A stretch of DNA of 64,000 bases, taken from contig NZ_JAJLQW010000001.1 in NCBI RefSeq assembly GCF_025548535.1, positions 62,001-126,000 of the forward strand, in the 5' to 3' direction. Position 1 is the first letter of the stretch. The number at the start of each line of letters is the position of its first letter. Made by a program: the position numbers and the translations under genes. Source of the stretch: Undibacterium sp. Jales W-56. GTDB lineage: Bacteria > Pseudomonadota > Gammaproteobacteria > Burkholderiales > Burkholderiaceae_D. Below, one piece after another: positions 1 through 9,054 of this stretch. The notes beneath the pieces are model-generated. The model did no database searches. It was given only the letters and a program-made list of their open reading frames with translations, and had not been told where the DNA came from.

Positions 1-664
1 TTGGCAATACCGGTTTGATGATTTCTTCAATCACGGCTTCGATGAAGCTGGGCTTCATATGCTGGCCATCGCTTTGTTCCGGGCTGTGCTGGGTCGACAG
101 CACCACGGTATCGATGCTGTGCGGCTTGCCGTCGACATAACGCATGGTGACCTGGCTCTTGGCATCGGGCCGCAGGAAAGGCAGGCGACCGTCCTTGCGC
201 AATTGCGCCTGACGCTCTACCAGGCGGTGCGCATAGTAGATCGGCGCCGGCATCAGCTCCGGCGTTTCGTCGCAGGCATAACCGAACATCAGGCCCTGAT
301 CGCCGGCACCGGTATTCAGGTGATCGTCCGATGCATGATCGACGCCTTGCGCGATATCGTTGGATTGTTTGTCATACGCCACCAGCACCGCGCAACCTTT
401 GTAGTCGATGCCGTACTCGGTATTGTCGTAGCCGATGCGCTTGATGGTGTCGCGCGCAACCTGGATATAGTCGACGTGGGCATTGGTGGTGATTTCACCT
501 GCCAATACCACCAGACCGGTATTGGTCAGGGTTTCGGCCGCCACGCGGGAACGCGGATCCTGTTCGAGAATGGCATCCAGAATGGCGTCGGAAATTTGAT
601 CGGCGACTTTGTCGGGATGTCCTTCAGAGACCGATTCGGAGGTGAAGAGAAAATCATTAGCCAT
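1..664 (-). CDS. metK: S-adenosylmethionine synthetase MetK (5' part, runs off the window)
   Basis: The N-terminal 221 codons of methionine adenosyltransferase, the cytosolic enzyme that makes SAM from methionine and ATP. The product begins [20 protein letters not shown], the conserved family start carrying the GHPDK motif, and continues with the expected ITTNAHVD and [12 protein letters not shown] segments; the latter is a family signature. The start is supported by an AAGGAG box about 8 bases upstream of the ATG at 664. The 3' end lies left of the window. A candidate promoter lies at 742-770 and a large inverted repeat sits just beyond it. The gene is divergent from the lpxL pair. It provides the SAM whose product SAH is removed by AhcY, encoded further along. 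Confidence 0.97.
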   Translation of the reverse strand, partial: MANDFLFTSESVSEGHPDKVADQISDAILDAILEQDPRSRVAAETLTNTGLVVLAGEITTNAHVDYIQVARDTIKRIGYDNTEYGIDYKGCAVLVAYDKQSNDIAQGVDHASDDHLNTGAGDQGLMFGYACDETPELMPAPIYYAHRLVERQAQLRKDGRLPFLRPDAKSQVTMRYVDGKPHSIDTVVLSTQHSPEQSDGQHMKPSFIEAVIEEIIKPVLP

Positions 665-741
665 CGCAGGCTCCTTGTAAAAATTGACCGTATTAAACAT
701 GCCGCAGTCGGAAAGAGAACCTGCGACGCTTTAGCGGAATT

Positions 742-770
742 TATATACCGCCTCGCAAGTTGTCTGTTAA
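742..770 (-). promoter_or_regulatory. candidate sigma-70 promoter of metK
   Basis: Reading the minus strand there is TTAACA (765-770, five of six match to the -35 consensus), a 17-base spacer, then TATATA (742-747). It would give a leader of about 70 bases before the metK ATG at 664. Inferred from sequence only. Confidence 0.45.
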
Positions 771-791
771 CTCGGCGGTTCCTGCATAAAA

Positions 792-887
792 GCTATTGCA
801 AATTTAATCTGGTGTTGTTGCACCGGCTTGCCGTGCAGTGCGTACTGCCTTCGTCGGCGCGCCTGGCCAGCTTAATTTTGCAATAGC
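792..887. repeat. large imperfect inverted repeat between metK and lpxL
   Basis: Two 21-base arms, 792-812 and 867-887, match as inverted repeats at 19 of 21 positions and enclose 54 bases. The core of the arms is GCTATTGCAAA. The loop contains GTTGTTGCA and GGCGCGC, strings also present inside the palindromic element at 27351-27628, so the two may belong to one repeat family. It lies upstream of the metK promoter and ahead of the divergent lpxL gene. It could be a MITE-like remnant or a structured transcript boundary; no T-tract follows either arm. Confidence 0.6.
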
Positions 888-985
888 CTTTACTCATTGT
901 GTGATATTTTACGCTTCTTCTTGAGCTCGTGTCGAATCCCACTAATTTTCTGGACTTAATTTCCCTCTCAGAGTTGAGATGCATC

Positions 986-1852
986 ATGCTCGTTGCCTTA
1001 TTTCGCTTCCTGTCGATTTTTTCATTACCTGTCTTGCATGCCATCGGCGCAAGCCTGGGTTGGCTTGTCTATCTGGCATCGGGTTCTTATCGCCGCCGCT
1101 TGCAAGAGAATATCGGTCGCGCTGGCTTCGCCGCCGACACTGCTTCAGCGGTACGCGAGGCTGGCAAAAACATCATGGAATTACCCTTTATCTGGTGTGC
1201 CAAACCGGAACGGGTATTGCGCACCGCAACGATAGAAAATTGGGAACTGGTGCAGGCAGCGCTCGATGCTAAAAAAGGCGTGATTCTGTTGACGCCTCAT
1301 TTGGGCTGTTTTGAAATTATTGCCCAGGCGATTGCCGCCAAGACCCGCTTGACTGCGCTGTATCGTCCACCGCGCAAAGCGGCCTTGAAGCCCTTGATAG
1401 AAGGGGCCAGAGCGCGTGACAACCTGATCCTTGCACCGGCGAATTTATCCGGCGTCAGGAGCATGGCTAAAGCCTTGAAAAAGGGTGAGGCGATTGGCCT
1501 TTTACCCGATCAGGTGCCGCAAGAAGGCGAAGGTGTCTGGGCCGGATTTTTTGGCAAACCGGCTTATACCATGACGCTCTCAGCCAAGTTGCATGCCATG
1601 ACGGCTGCGCCTTTGATCCTGACGTATGCCGAGCGTTTGCCGTATGGCCGTGGATATATCGTGCGCTTCGTCGCTTTTGACGAAGTATGGGGCGACGATG
1701 CGACGCAACAGGCGGAAGCGATTAACCGCGCGATGGAAAAACTCATTGCACGCAAACCGGCGCAATATTTCTGGAGTTATAACCGCTACAAAATTCCGCA
1801 TGGCGTCGCCGCGCCGGTGGCATCTGCCGATTCACCGAAGGACCGCACATGA
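986..1852 (+). CDS. lpxL: LpxL-family lauroyl/myristoyl acyltransferase (first of two)
   Basis: A lysophospholipid acyltransferase of the LpxL/HtrB type, which adds a secondary acyl chain to the lipid A precursor at the inner membrane. The start has a hydrophobic N-terminal anchor (MLVALFRFLSIFSLPVLHAI), followed by the catalytic HX4E motif in PHLGCFE, the YRPPRK segment, and LLPDQVPQEGEG, which resembles the family's D-x-P region. I chose the ATG at 986; an in-frame GTG at 929 would add 19 residues without hydrophobic character. The gene overlaps the next acyltransferase by 4 bases (ATGA), so the two are translationally coupled. The exact acyl chain and acceptor cannot be read from sequence. 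Confidence 0.88.
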   Translation: MLVALFRFLSIFSLPVLHAIGASLGWLVYLASGSYRRRLQENIGRAGFAADTASAVREAGKNIMELPFIWCAKPERVLRTATIENWELVQAALDAKKGVILLTPHLGCFEIIAQAIAAKTRLTALYRPPRKAALKPLIEGARARDNLILAPANLSGVRSMAKALKKGEAIGLLPDQVPQEGEGVWAGFFGKPAYTMTLSAKLHAMTAAPLILTYAERLPYGRGYIVRFVAFDEVWGDDATQQAEAINRAMEKLIARKPAQYFWSYNRYKIPHGVAAPVASADSPKDRT

Positions 1853-2712
1853 GATTCGTTCTGGGCTTTATGTGGGTCTTGCACTGGTTGCCTTTGCCGG
1901 TGCTGGGACGCTTTGGCGATGCCGTTGGCAGCCTGCTGTTTCGCGTCATCAAATCGCGCCGTCACATCACGCTGACGAATTTGCGCCTGTGCTTGCCGCA
2001 GCTCAGCGAAGCACAACGCGTCCAGCTCGCGCGCCAGCATTTTCAGGCGTATACCCGCAGCGTGCTGGAGCGCGGCATCCTGTGGTGGGGTTCAGAAAAA
2101 CGCTTGAAGAAATTGATCCGGATCGATCCCGCCGTACCCCTGGCGAGTATTCAGGAGGGGCCGACGATTCTACTATGTCCGCACTTCGTCAGCCTCGATG
2201 TCGCCGGTGTTGCGGTGATGCTGGAATCGTCTTTGTGTTCGATCTATACCGAGCAACGCAGCAAAGTGTTTGATCAGGCTTTACGCAAAGGTCGCTCGCG
2301 TTTTCGTCCGGTGAAGTTATTCTCACGTGCCGAAGGCGTCAAGCCCATCATCCGCGCGATGCGTGACGGCCTGCCGTTCTTCATGCTGCCGGACATGGAT
2401 TTCGGTGCCAAAGATGCCGAGTTCATCCCCTTCTTCGGCGTACCCGCCGCTACCTTGACGGCAGTCGCCAGAATCGCTGCCACCACGAACGCCAAAGTGA
2501 TCCCGGTGATCGCCACCATGCTGCCGAATTACCAGGGCTGGAAAGTCAGCTTCCACCAGCCTTGGGAGAATTACCCGGGCGACGACATGGTCGCCGCCAC
2601 GCGCTTCATGAATGCGTATATCGAAACGGAAATACTGAAAGCGCCGGCAGAATATTTTTGGGCGCATAAGCGCTTTAAAACCAGGCCGCCGGGTATACCA
2701 AGCGTGTATTGA
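1849..2712 (+). CDS. LpxL/LpxM-family acyltransferase (second of two)
   Basis: A second paralogous acyltransferase, 287 residues, with a membrane anchor at the N-terminus, the catalytic HX4D motif in PHFVSLD, YTEQRSK, and the LPDMDFG segment. The two tandem copies probably add the two secondary acyl chains of Kdo2-lipid A one after the other, as LpxL and LpxM do in enterics; which copy acts first is not known. It starts inside the stop codon of the upstream gene (4-base overlap). In many Burkholderiales this pair is followed by dapF; here it is followed by an opposing MFS gene. No clear rho-independent terminator is seen in the 87 bases between the convergent genes. Confidence 0.88.
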   Translation: MRFVLGFMWVLHWLPLPVLGRFGDAVGSLLFRVIKSRRHITLTNLRLCLPQLSEAQRVQLARQHFQAYTRSVLERGILWWGSEKRLKKLIRIDPAVPLASIQEGPTILLCPHFVSLDVAGVAVMLESSLCSIYTEQRSKVFDQALRKGRSRFRPVKLFSRAEGVKPIIRAMRDGLPFFMLPDMDFGAKDAEFIPFFGVPAATLTAVARIAATTNAKVIPVIATMLPNYQGWKVSFHQPWENYPGDDMVAATRFMNAYIETEILKAPAEYFWAHKRFKTRPPGIPSVY

Positions 2713-2799
2713 TGTTGCCGGATTATCGGCATTAATCGATGCCGTATCGTTGAGAATATTGTTGTTCTGTTCAAGTCTGTTACGCAATATACCTGAGCA

Positions 2800-4002
2800 T
2801 TAGGCCGTTACTGTCCTCGTCGATTTTTGGGGGCGATCGCAATGTTCTAAGCGATCCAATCTACCAGCCAAGCTAGTTAAGGCAAGTGCGCCGAGCACAA
2901 CTACCGCACCAATCCACGGCGTCGCCATTAAACCGATGTGGGCGACGATCAGTCCGCCGCCCCAGGCGCCACCGGCAATACCAACATTGAATGCCGCTAT
3001 ATTCAGGCCGGATGCGACATCCACTGCCTGCGGCGTATCGCGTTCAGCCCGTTGTACTACATAGACCTGCAGACCCGGCACATTGCCGAAAGCGACTGCC
3101 CCCCATACCAATACGGTGGTCAGAGCTAACCAGATGTGAGACGCGGTAAAAGTGAGTGCAAACAACACGAGCGCCAGCAAGAGGAAGACGATTTGCAGCG
3201 CACGGATGGGGCCTTTTTTATCCGCCAGCTTGCCGCCCCAGATATTGCCGAATGCGACCGATACACCATACACCAACATCACCAGGCTGACGCTGCCAGC
3301 GGAGAAGCCGGATATTTCCTGCAATATTGGTGCAAGGTAAGTGAAGGCAATAAACGATCCGCCGTAACCGAGCGCAGTCATGGCATAGACCAATAACAGG
3401 CGCGGCTTTTTCAGCACGGCTAACTGGGTCAGCAAGGATGCCGGTTTGCTGTTAGCGATATTGTTCGGTACCAGAATCAAACTGCCGATAAACGCAATCA
3501 CTCCCAGCAGTGATACCGCCAAAAAGGTCGCCTGCCAGCCAAAGTGCTGACCGATGAAAGTGCCTAGTGGCACACCGGTTACCAAAGCGACGGTGAGACC
3601 GGAAAACATCAGGGCAATGGCGCTGGCGGCTTTTTCTTTTGGTACCAGGCTGGTAGCAATGGTCGATCCAATCGAGAAAAATACGCCGTGCGCTAACCCG
3701 GTCAGTACCCGCGCCGCCATCAATGCCTCATAACTCGGTGCCATCCATGCGACTACATTCCCGACAGTGAATAAGGCCATCAAACCCAATAACAATTGTT
3801 TGCGCGGTACGCGACCGGTCAATGCGGTCAAGACCGGCGCACCAATCGCTACGCCGAGCGCATACAGACTCACCAGTAAACCTGCGGAGGGAACCGAGAC
3901 CACCAGGCTGTTGGCGATAGTGGGGATCAGGCCGACAATCACAAATTCGGTCGTTCCGATAGCAAAAGCGCTGAGAGTCAGCGCCCAAAGTGCGAGAGGC
4001 AT
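2800..4002 (-). CDS. MFS transporter, DHA1 family, YdhP/AraJ-like
   Basis: A 400-residue, 12-helix inner-membrane transporter of the major facilitator superfamily. The N-terminus (GTTEFVIVGLIPTIA) and the segment GNVVAWMAPSYEALMAARVL match the YdhP/AraJ group of drug and sugar exporters. An AGGAG box lies 8 bases before the ATG. It is divergent from a LysR-type regulator with about 124 bases between them, the classical layout in which the regulator controls the transporter. The substrate is unknown; efflux of a small hydrophobic compound is the family default. Confidence 0.85.
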   Translation of the reverse strand: MPLALWALTLSAFAIGTTEFVIVGLIPTIANSLVVSVPSAGLLVSLYALGVAIGAPVLTALTGRVPRKQLLLGLMALFTVGNVVAWMAPSYEALMAARVLTGLAHGVFFSIGSTIATSLVPKEKAASAIALMFSGLTVALVTGVPLGTFIGQHFGWQATFLAVSLLGVIAFIGSLILVPNNIANSKPASLLTQLAVLKKPRLLLVYAMTALGYGGSFIAFTYLAPILQEISGFSAGSVSLVMLVYGVSVAFGNIWGGKLADKKGPIRALQIVFLLLALVLFALTFTASHIWLALTTVLVWGAVAFGNVPGLQVYVVQRAERDTPQAVDVASGLNIAAFNVGIAGGAWGGGLIVAHIGLMATPWIGAVVVLGALALTSLAGRLDRLEHCDRPQKSTRTVTA

Positions 4003-4126
4003 GTAATTCTCCTGTGAAGATAAAAGACGGGACCGCTTAAAGTTCCCGGATGCGTCGCAGTTTGCGCTTTACGCCAACAAAGAAAAACCATCGGCGCTAC
4101 AATACATTTTTGACTAGGAGTCACTA

Positions 4127-5032
4127 ATGCTAACTGTGGAGTCGCTGATTGGTTTTGTCGCAGTCATAGATACAGGATCGTTTTCAGCCGCTGCCGACCG
4201 GCTAGGGCAAACCCCATCGGGTGTCAGCAGAACGATTTCACGCCTGGAGTCGCAGCTTGGCATGACCCTGATGACTCGCACAACGCGCCGTCTGGATTTG
4301 ACGGAGGAGGGAGCATGGCTGTTGATCCGTGCCAGAAAAATTCTGTCGGACTTGGAAGATACGGAACAACAATTAAGCGCCCGCCTGGCTCAGCCTTCCG
4401 GCCTGATTCGTGTGAATGCAGCGACGCCCGCATTGAATCATCTGATTGCGCCTTTGGTCGCGGATTTTCTTGATGCGTATCCCTTGGTGCGACTGGAGCT
4501 GACTAGCGGTGAAACGGTGATTGATCTGATTGAAGAGCGCGCCGATCTGGCGATTCGTATCGGCCCGCTGGCTGATTCCACACTTCATGCCAGAAAGCTC
4601 GGGGAGAGCCGTTTAAGAGTATTGGCGTCACCGGCTTATCTGGCTAGTCAAGGTATCCCGAATAACATAGACCAGCTTTCAGCTCATCGATTACTCGGTT
4701 TTTCTGCGCCGGCATCACTGAACATCTGGCCATTGCCACAGGCAGGTGGCGCCGGGTTGACGGTGACGCCGATGATCACTGCATCGAGCGGGGAAACTTT
4801 ACGCCACTTGGGAATAGCCGGGGCAGGTATCGTCTGCCTCGCCGAGTTCTTGACGCAGAATGATGTTGCCGCCGGTCGTTTAGTGCCGGTTTTAGAGGCA
4901 CAGACATTGCCATGGGCGCAACCGGTTTGGGCTGTATTTTACAAACAAGAGGCCATTGCACCGCGTGTTGCAGCACTGGTCAATTTTTTAGCGCACAGGC
5001 TGGCAGTGGATATTCTGGAGCCTGGTTCGTAA
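4127..5032 (+). CDS. LysR-family transcriptional regulator
   Basis: A 301-residue LysR-type regulator. The N-terminal winged helix-turn-helix spans about residues 1-60 (SFSAAADRLGQTPSGVSRTI, then LEsqLG), followed by the periplasmic-binding-protein-like effector domain. An AGGAG box 6 bases upstream supports the ATG at 4127. It is divergent from the MFS exporter and probably controls it from the shared intergenic region. The inducer is unknown. The gene ends in a strong hairpin terminator shared with phhA. Confidence 0.88.
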   Translation: MLTVESLIGFVAVIDTGSFSAAADRLGQTPSGVSRTISRLESQLGMTLMTRTTRRLDLTEEGAWLLIRARKILSDLEDTEQQLSARLAQPSGLIRVNAATPALNHLIAPLVADFLDAYPLVRLELTSGETVIDLIEERADLAIRIGPLADSTLHARKLGESRLRVLASPAYLASQGIPNNIDQLSAHRLLGFSAPASLNIWPLPQAGGAGLTVTPMITASSGETLRHLGIAGAGIVCLAEFLTQNDVAAGRLVPVLEAQTLPWAQPVWAVFYKQEAIAPRVAALVNFLAHRLAVDILEPGS

Positions 5033-5080
5033 GAGATTACGGCTTGATCCCACACGGAATGACATGTGTTTCGCATGAAA

Positions 5081-5113
5081 AAAAGCATACTGCTTTTTGA
5101 GCGGTATGCTTTT
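5081..5113. terminator. bidirectional rho-independent terminator between lysR and phhA
   Basis: A 13-base stem (AAAAGCATACTGC pairing with GCGGTATGCTTTT, one wobble pair) around a 7-base loop, with A-rich and T-rich flanks on both sides. It serves both convergent genes. Confidence 0.85.
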
Positions 5114-5129
5114 AATCGGATGGTTTGTT

Positions 5130-6011
5130 TTAGCCTATAAGTTCAACTTCTCCAGGCAATAAACTATTCGCCGGCAGCGCGTCCAATTGCTTCAGCTTCT
5201 CATAGTACGGCGCAAAATCCGGTGCCGTTCCATCGAATAATTCCTGGAAGCTGTTGATCACAAAATAGCTTTCCTGATACGAATCGATTTTGTACAAGGT
5301 GCGCAGGCAGCGTTGTACGTCGAGATGAAGGTGGCGCGAACCGGTGCCTGGTTTCAGGCAATATTCGACTTCGCCGCCGGATGACAAAATGCCCGCGCCG
5401 TAGATGCGCAGACCTTCCGGTGTGTTGATCAGGCCGAATTCGACCGTGTACCAATACAGCCGTGCCAGATAATCGAGACCGCCTAAATCCATGGCTTTCA
5501 AGCCGCCTTTGCCATACAACTGCATGTAGTCGGCAAACACCGGATTGAATAACATCGGTACATGACCGAAGTAATCATGGAATACGTCAGGCTCAACGAT
5601 ATAGTTGAATTCTTCCGGTGTGCGCAGCCAGACCGTGACCGGAAAACGGCGATTCGCCAGGTGTTCAAAAAAAGTGAATTCGGGTATCAGGCCCGGTACG
5701 GCAACGATGCGCCAGCCGGTGGCTTTGAATAATTCTGCGGAGGTCTGCTCAAAATCAGGGATGCCATGCGCGGCATCCATCTTATGCAGCGCTTCGATAA
5801 ACTCCTGGCAGGCACGACCCGGCAACAAGGCTTCCTGGCGTTGGTACAGCTTGCGCCAGAGCTCGTGCTCTTCTTCGGTGTAGGTATCCCAATTTTGATG
5901 CACAACATATTGTGCATCAGCCAGTTTGTAATCGCCGCGTAAGGCAGCACCATCGGATTTTTCGGCAACTGTGGCCAGAAAGTCTTCATTGGAAACAGTG
6001 GCGGTAGTCAT
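5130..6011 (-). CDS. phhA: phenylalanine 4-monooxygenase PhhA
   Basis: Converts phenylalanine to tyrosine using iron, O2 and tetrahydropterin. The iron ligands of bacterial phenylalanine hydroxylases are visible: H145 and H150 in FHDYFGHVP and E191 in YTVEFG. The chosen start (MTTATVSNEDF) is preceded by a GGAG box at the right distance; a longer frame upstream (to 6056) lacks this. The product is 293 residues. hppD lies just upstream on the same strand (96 bases), so the two enzymes run phenylalanine to tyrosine and, after transamination, 4-hydroxyphenylpyruvate to homogentisate. No homogentisate dioxygenase gene is present here. Regulation is probably by the divergent Lrp-type gene at 7434. 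Confidence 0.96.
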   Translation of the reverse strand: MTTATVSNEDFLATVAEKSDGAALRGDYKLADAQYVVHQNWDTYTEEEHELWRKLYQRQEALLPGRACQEFIEALHKMDAAHGIPDFEQTSAELFKATGWRIVAVPGLIPEFTFFEHLANRRFPVTVWLRTPEEFNYIVEPDVFHDYFGHVPMLFNPVFADYMQLYGKGGLKAMDLGGLDYLARLYWYTVEFGLINTPEGLRIYGAGILSSGGEVEYCLKPGTGSRHLHLDVQRCLRTLYKIDSYQESYFVINSFQELFDGTAPDFAPYYEKLKQLDALPANSLLPGEVELIG

Positions 6012-6106
6012 GATATGGGTCTCCTTCATCATGCAAAAAAGGTCAGCGGGCGACATCCAGAGTCGTCGGTCCGGTTGACCTTGTATTCTCTTAACGAGTC
6101 GCTGGA

Positions 6107-7222
6107 TCAGGCCGGTGCTTTATCGTCTTTAAGAACGCCACGACGAATCTGATCAAGTTCGATCGATTCAAACAGGGCGCGGAAATTCCCTTCACCAAAA
6201 CCCTGGTCGCCTTTGCGTTGAATGATTTCAAAGAAGATAGGGCCAATCACGGTCGTGGTAAAAATCTGCAATAACAATTCGCGCGATGTCTCGGTGCTCT
6301 TGCCATCCAGCAAAATCCGCAGCTTGCGCAATTCTTCGAGATTTTCACCGTGACCCGGCAAGCGGCGATCGACCAGATCGTAGTAAGTGTCGATCGTATC
6401 CTGGAACACCACGCCGTCCTTTTTCATATCGCCGACGGTTTTATACACATTGTCCGTGCCCATCGCGATGTGCTGCACGCCTTCGCCGTGGTACAGATCC
6501 AGATACTCTGCGATCTGGGATTTATCATCCGACGATTCATTGATAGGAATGCGAATCTTGCCGCAAGGTGAAGTCATGGCTTTGGATTTCAGGCCGGTGT
6601 GCTTACCGGCGATATCGAAGTAACGGATTTCGCGGAAGTTGAACAAGGTCTCATAGAAATCGGCCCACTCCTTCATGCGACCGCGGTGCACATTGTGGGT
6701 CAGATGATCGATGTAAGTCAGGCCGCTGCCAACCGGATTGGAATCGACTCCGGGAATGGCCACGAAGTCGGCGTCGTAAATACTGATATTGCCAATGGCA
6801 CCGTCTTGCGCGCCATCTTTGCCATGCCAGCGATCGACGAAATAAATCAACGCATCACCGATGCCTTTGATTGCCGGAATATTCAATTCCATCGGGCCGG
6901 TTTTGTTATCGAAGCCCCATGCGCCGAGGTCGAGCGCACGTTTGTAAGCGGCATTCGCATCTTTGACGCGGAACGCAAAAGCACATACGGATGGGCCATG
7001 TTTGCGGGCAAATTTTTGGGCGAAAGAATCGGGCTCGGCATTGATGATGAAATTCACGCCGCCTTGACGATATAAAGTCACATCCTTGGTACGATGCTTG
7101 GCAATCGCGGTAAAACCCATAGTCACGAACAAGTCGCCCAGCGCTTTTGGATCGGGTGCGGCGTATTCGATAAACTCAAAACCATCGGTACCCATAGGGT
7201 TGTCCCAAGTTTGGAAAGTCAT
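6107..7222 (-). CDS. hppD: 4-hydroxyphenylpyruvate dioxygenase
   Basis: A 371-residue non-heme iron dioxygenase that converts 4-hydroxyphenylpyruvate to homogentisate. It has two vicinal-oxygen-chelate domains; the catalytic C-terminal one holds the metal ligands H173 (YIDHLTHNV), H251 (GVQHIAMG) and E332 (FFEIIQR), and the C-terminal GFGEGNF motif is present. An AGGAG box lies 7 bases upstream of the ATG. It is first in a two-gene unit with phhA and divergent from an Lrp/AsnC regulator, the usual arrangement in betaproteobacterial tyrosine catabolism. Confidence 0.97.
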   Translation of the reverse strand: MTFQTWDNPMGTDGFEFIEYAAPDPKALGDLFVTMGFTAIAKHRTKDVTLYRQGGVNFIINAEPDSFAQKFARKHGPSVCAFAFRVKDANAAYKRALDLGAWGFDNKTGPMELNIPAIKGIGDALIYFVDRWHGKDGAQDGAIGNISIYDADFVAIPGVDSNPVGSGLTYIDHLTHNVHRGRMKEWADFYETLFNFREIRYFDIAGKHTGLKSKAMTSPCGKIRIPINESSDDKSQIAEYLDLYHGEGVQHIAMGTDNVYKTVGDMKKDGVVFQDTIDTYYDLVDRRLPGHGENLEELRKLRILLDGKSTETSRELLLQIFTTTVIGPIFFEIIQRKGDQGFGEGNFRALFESIELDQIRRGVLKDDKAPA

Positions 7223-7433
7223 GCTTGTCTCCTGAAGTAATCGTCATAGCATCTGCGCTACGGTAGCAACATCGTGCCAGTGCGCCGGATGGCGGCAATC
7301 AAGGTCAACTATTTTTGACATAGATTATGTTCTCAGTATAGTTCGTGATTCACGCCATTAAATTGCAAAATAACCCAAGGATTACTGTATTTAGGCAATA
7401 ATATTGCTAATTAATATTAATTATTGGCAGACT

Positions 7434-7934
7434 ATGACGGCAATTTCTTTGGATAAGATTGATCGCAAGATCCTGGCGATTTTGCAGGCCGATGGGCGCC
7501 TGACCAATCAGGAGGTGGCAGAGCGCGTAAATTTATCGCCATCACCCTGCCTGCGGCGGATCAAGCGCCTGGAGGAGAGCGGCGTGATCCGCAAATACGT
7601 TGCCCTGCTGGAGCCTGCCAAAATCGGCCTGGGTTTGCTGGCCTATGTGAATGTGCGGCTGGAGAAACATAACGACGCTCCCGGAAAAGGCGCGTCGCGT
7701 TCACCGCGCAATGATTTCGCGGCATCGGTGGAACAGTGGCCGGAAATCGTTGCCTGCTACGCGATGACGGGCGAAATGGATTATCTGTTGCGGGTGCATG
7801 TCGAGAATATGGACCACTTCTCGCGCTTCATGATGGAAACCTTACTGCGGCACCCGGCGGTGCTCGACGTGAAATCGAGCTTTGCCTTGCAGCAGATTAA
7901 GGATACGACCGCATTGCCGGTGTTGAGCGCCTGA
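7434..7934 (+). CDS. Lrp/AsnC-family transcriptional regulator
   Basis: A winged helix-turn-helix (LDKIDRKILAILQADGR, then NQEVAERVNLSPSPCLRRI) followed by the RAM ligand-sensing domain (MTGEMDYLLRV). It is divergent from hppD-phhA and probably responds to phenylalanine or tyrosine. I chose ATG at 7434; upstream in-frame codons (TTG at 7404) are less likely. An unusual insertion of about ten residues (DAPGKGASRSPR) sits between the first strand and first helix of the RAM domain. The spacer to hppD is AT-rich and must contain both promoters. Confidence 0.9.
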   Translation: MTAISLDKIDRKILAILQADGRLTNQEVAERVNLSPSPCLRRIKRLEESGVIRKYVALLEPAKIGLGLLAYVNVRLEKHNDAPGKGASRSPRNDFAASVEQWPEIVACYAMTGEMDYLLRVHVENMDHFSRFMMETLLRHPAVLDVKSSFALQQIKDTTALPVLSA

Positions 7935-7941
7935 TGGATTG

Positions 7942-8829
7942 CTAGATCGTTGACTGGGCCAGCGATATATGTCCGGCGGAGGTCTCACGTGCACTAGGCA
8001 AAAAGCGGGCGATGGTTGAGAGCAATTCGTTTTCGTCGACCGGTTTGCCAATATACGCATCGCAGCCCGCCCAGCTACCGCGGAATTTGTCGAAGGCAGA
8101 CGATTTGCTGCTTAACATGACCACCGCGGTATTTTTGGTGCCCGCGTTGGATTTGATATGTTTGCAGACTTTGTAGCCATCGATTCCCGGCATCAGGATG
8201 TCTAAAAATACGCAGGTGTATTTCTTGACCTCGGTCATGGCAATCGCCTGTTCGCCGTTTTCAGCGTAATCGACGTCAAAGTGGAAGGGCGCTAATTTGA
8301 TGCGCATAAACGCGCGAACGGTGGCGCTGTCATCGACCACCAACACGGATTCGGCAGCCTTTTTGGGAATGTATAAAGCTTCTGGCAGCTGTTTTTTATC
8401 GATGGTGCGGCGATACGTCTGACCGTCCCAATGCTGCTCACCGCCTTGCTGGCGGCGGCTGCGCTCTTGCAGTGCGGCGTGCATCAAGTCATCGAGCTGA
8501 CCGAACAGGCGCATCCAGTGTATCGGTTTTTGTATCAAGGGCCATTCCACAGCGACAGCCGGATCGCGGCCGATTAACACGGCTGGCGCATGGATATTTG
8601 GCGAGCGTTTTTCCAGTTCTTGCAATGCCTCTGCATTATCGGTATTCACCAGATAAATGTCGGGCCGATCTTCTTCCAGACTAGGCTCGGCGTAGCAAAA
8701 ACTTCTGCGTCCCGTGAGCCGGAAGGTGGATGCCAGCATCGTTTTTTCGGCATCGGAAAACCCCAGCATTTCGAGGATGAACTGACGGCTATCGTTGTTG
8801 GGCGTTTTTGCTGCAGACGTCTGGTTCAT
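7942..8829 (-). CDS. response regulator with a degenerate first and an intact second receiver domain
   Basis: 295 residues with no DNA-binding or enzyme domain. Residues 160-275 are a canonical CheY-like receiver: acidic pair D166/D167, phosphoacceptor D210 in VFLDILMPG, S240 and K262 in the GKP motif. Residues about 15-115 have the same order of strands (DIYLVNTD, APAVLIG, then IQKPIHW) and so look like a second receiver that has lost its acidic pocket but keeps the Lys-Pro. A Q/R-rich linker joins them. It is convergent with the lrp gene with only 7 bases between. No histidine kinase lies nearby, so the partner is unknown. Confidence 0.8.
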   Translation of the reverse strand: MNQTSAAKTPNNDSRQFILEMLGFSDAEKTMLASTFRLTGRRSFCYAEPSLEEDRPDIYLVNTDNAEALQELEKRSPNIHAPAVLIGRDPAVAVEWPLIQKPIHWMRLFGQLDDLMHAALQERSRRQQGGEQHWDGQTYRRTIDKKQLPEALYIPKKAAESVLVVDDSATVRAFMRIKLAPFHFDVDYAENGEQAIAMTEVKKYTCVFLDILMPGIDGYKVCKHIKSNAGTKNTAVVMLSSKSSAFDKFRGSWAGCDAYIGKPVDENELLSTIARFLPSARETSAGHISLAQSTI

Positions 8830-9054
8830 GATGAAAATATGTCCCTGGTAGTATGGATAGGCCGGTTTTTATATTGTTGTTGGCGAAATGATAACACAGT
8901 ATTTTATAACGATGAATAGCATCGTAGGCCCTTCTGGTTTTGTGATTTGGTGGGATTGCTGTGAATTAATTTTTGTGACAGGTGAGCGCCACCGGAGTTT
9001 GCCCGCGTGCTTCAGGGATTAATTCAAGCAGAGCGCATCTACGATAAGAGGTCC

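Noticed and set aside
59..886. 275-codon plus-strand frame at the left end
   Set aside because: It is antisense to metK, whose product is clearly conserved.
2713..2799. Short palindrome CGGCAT/ATGCCG as terminator between lpxL and the MFS gene
   Set aside because: Only six pairs and no T-tract; too weak to call.
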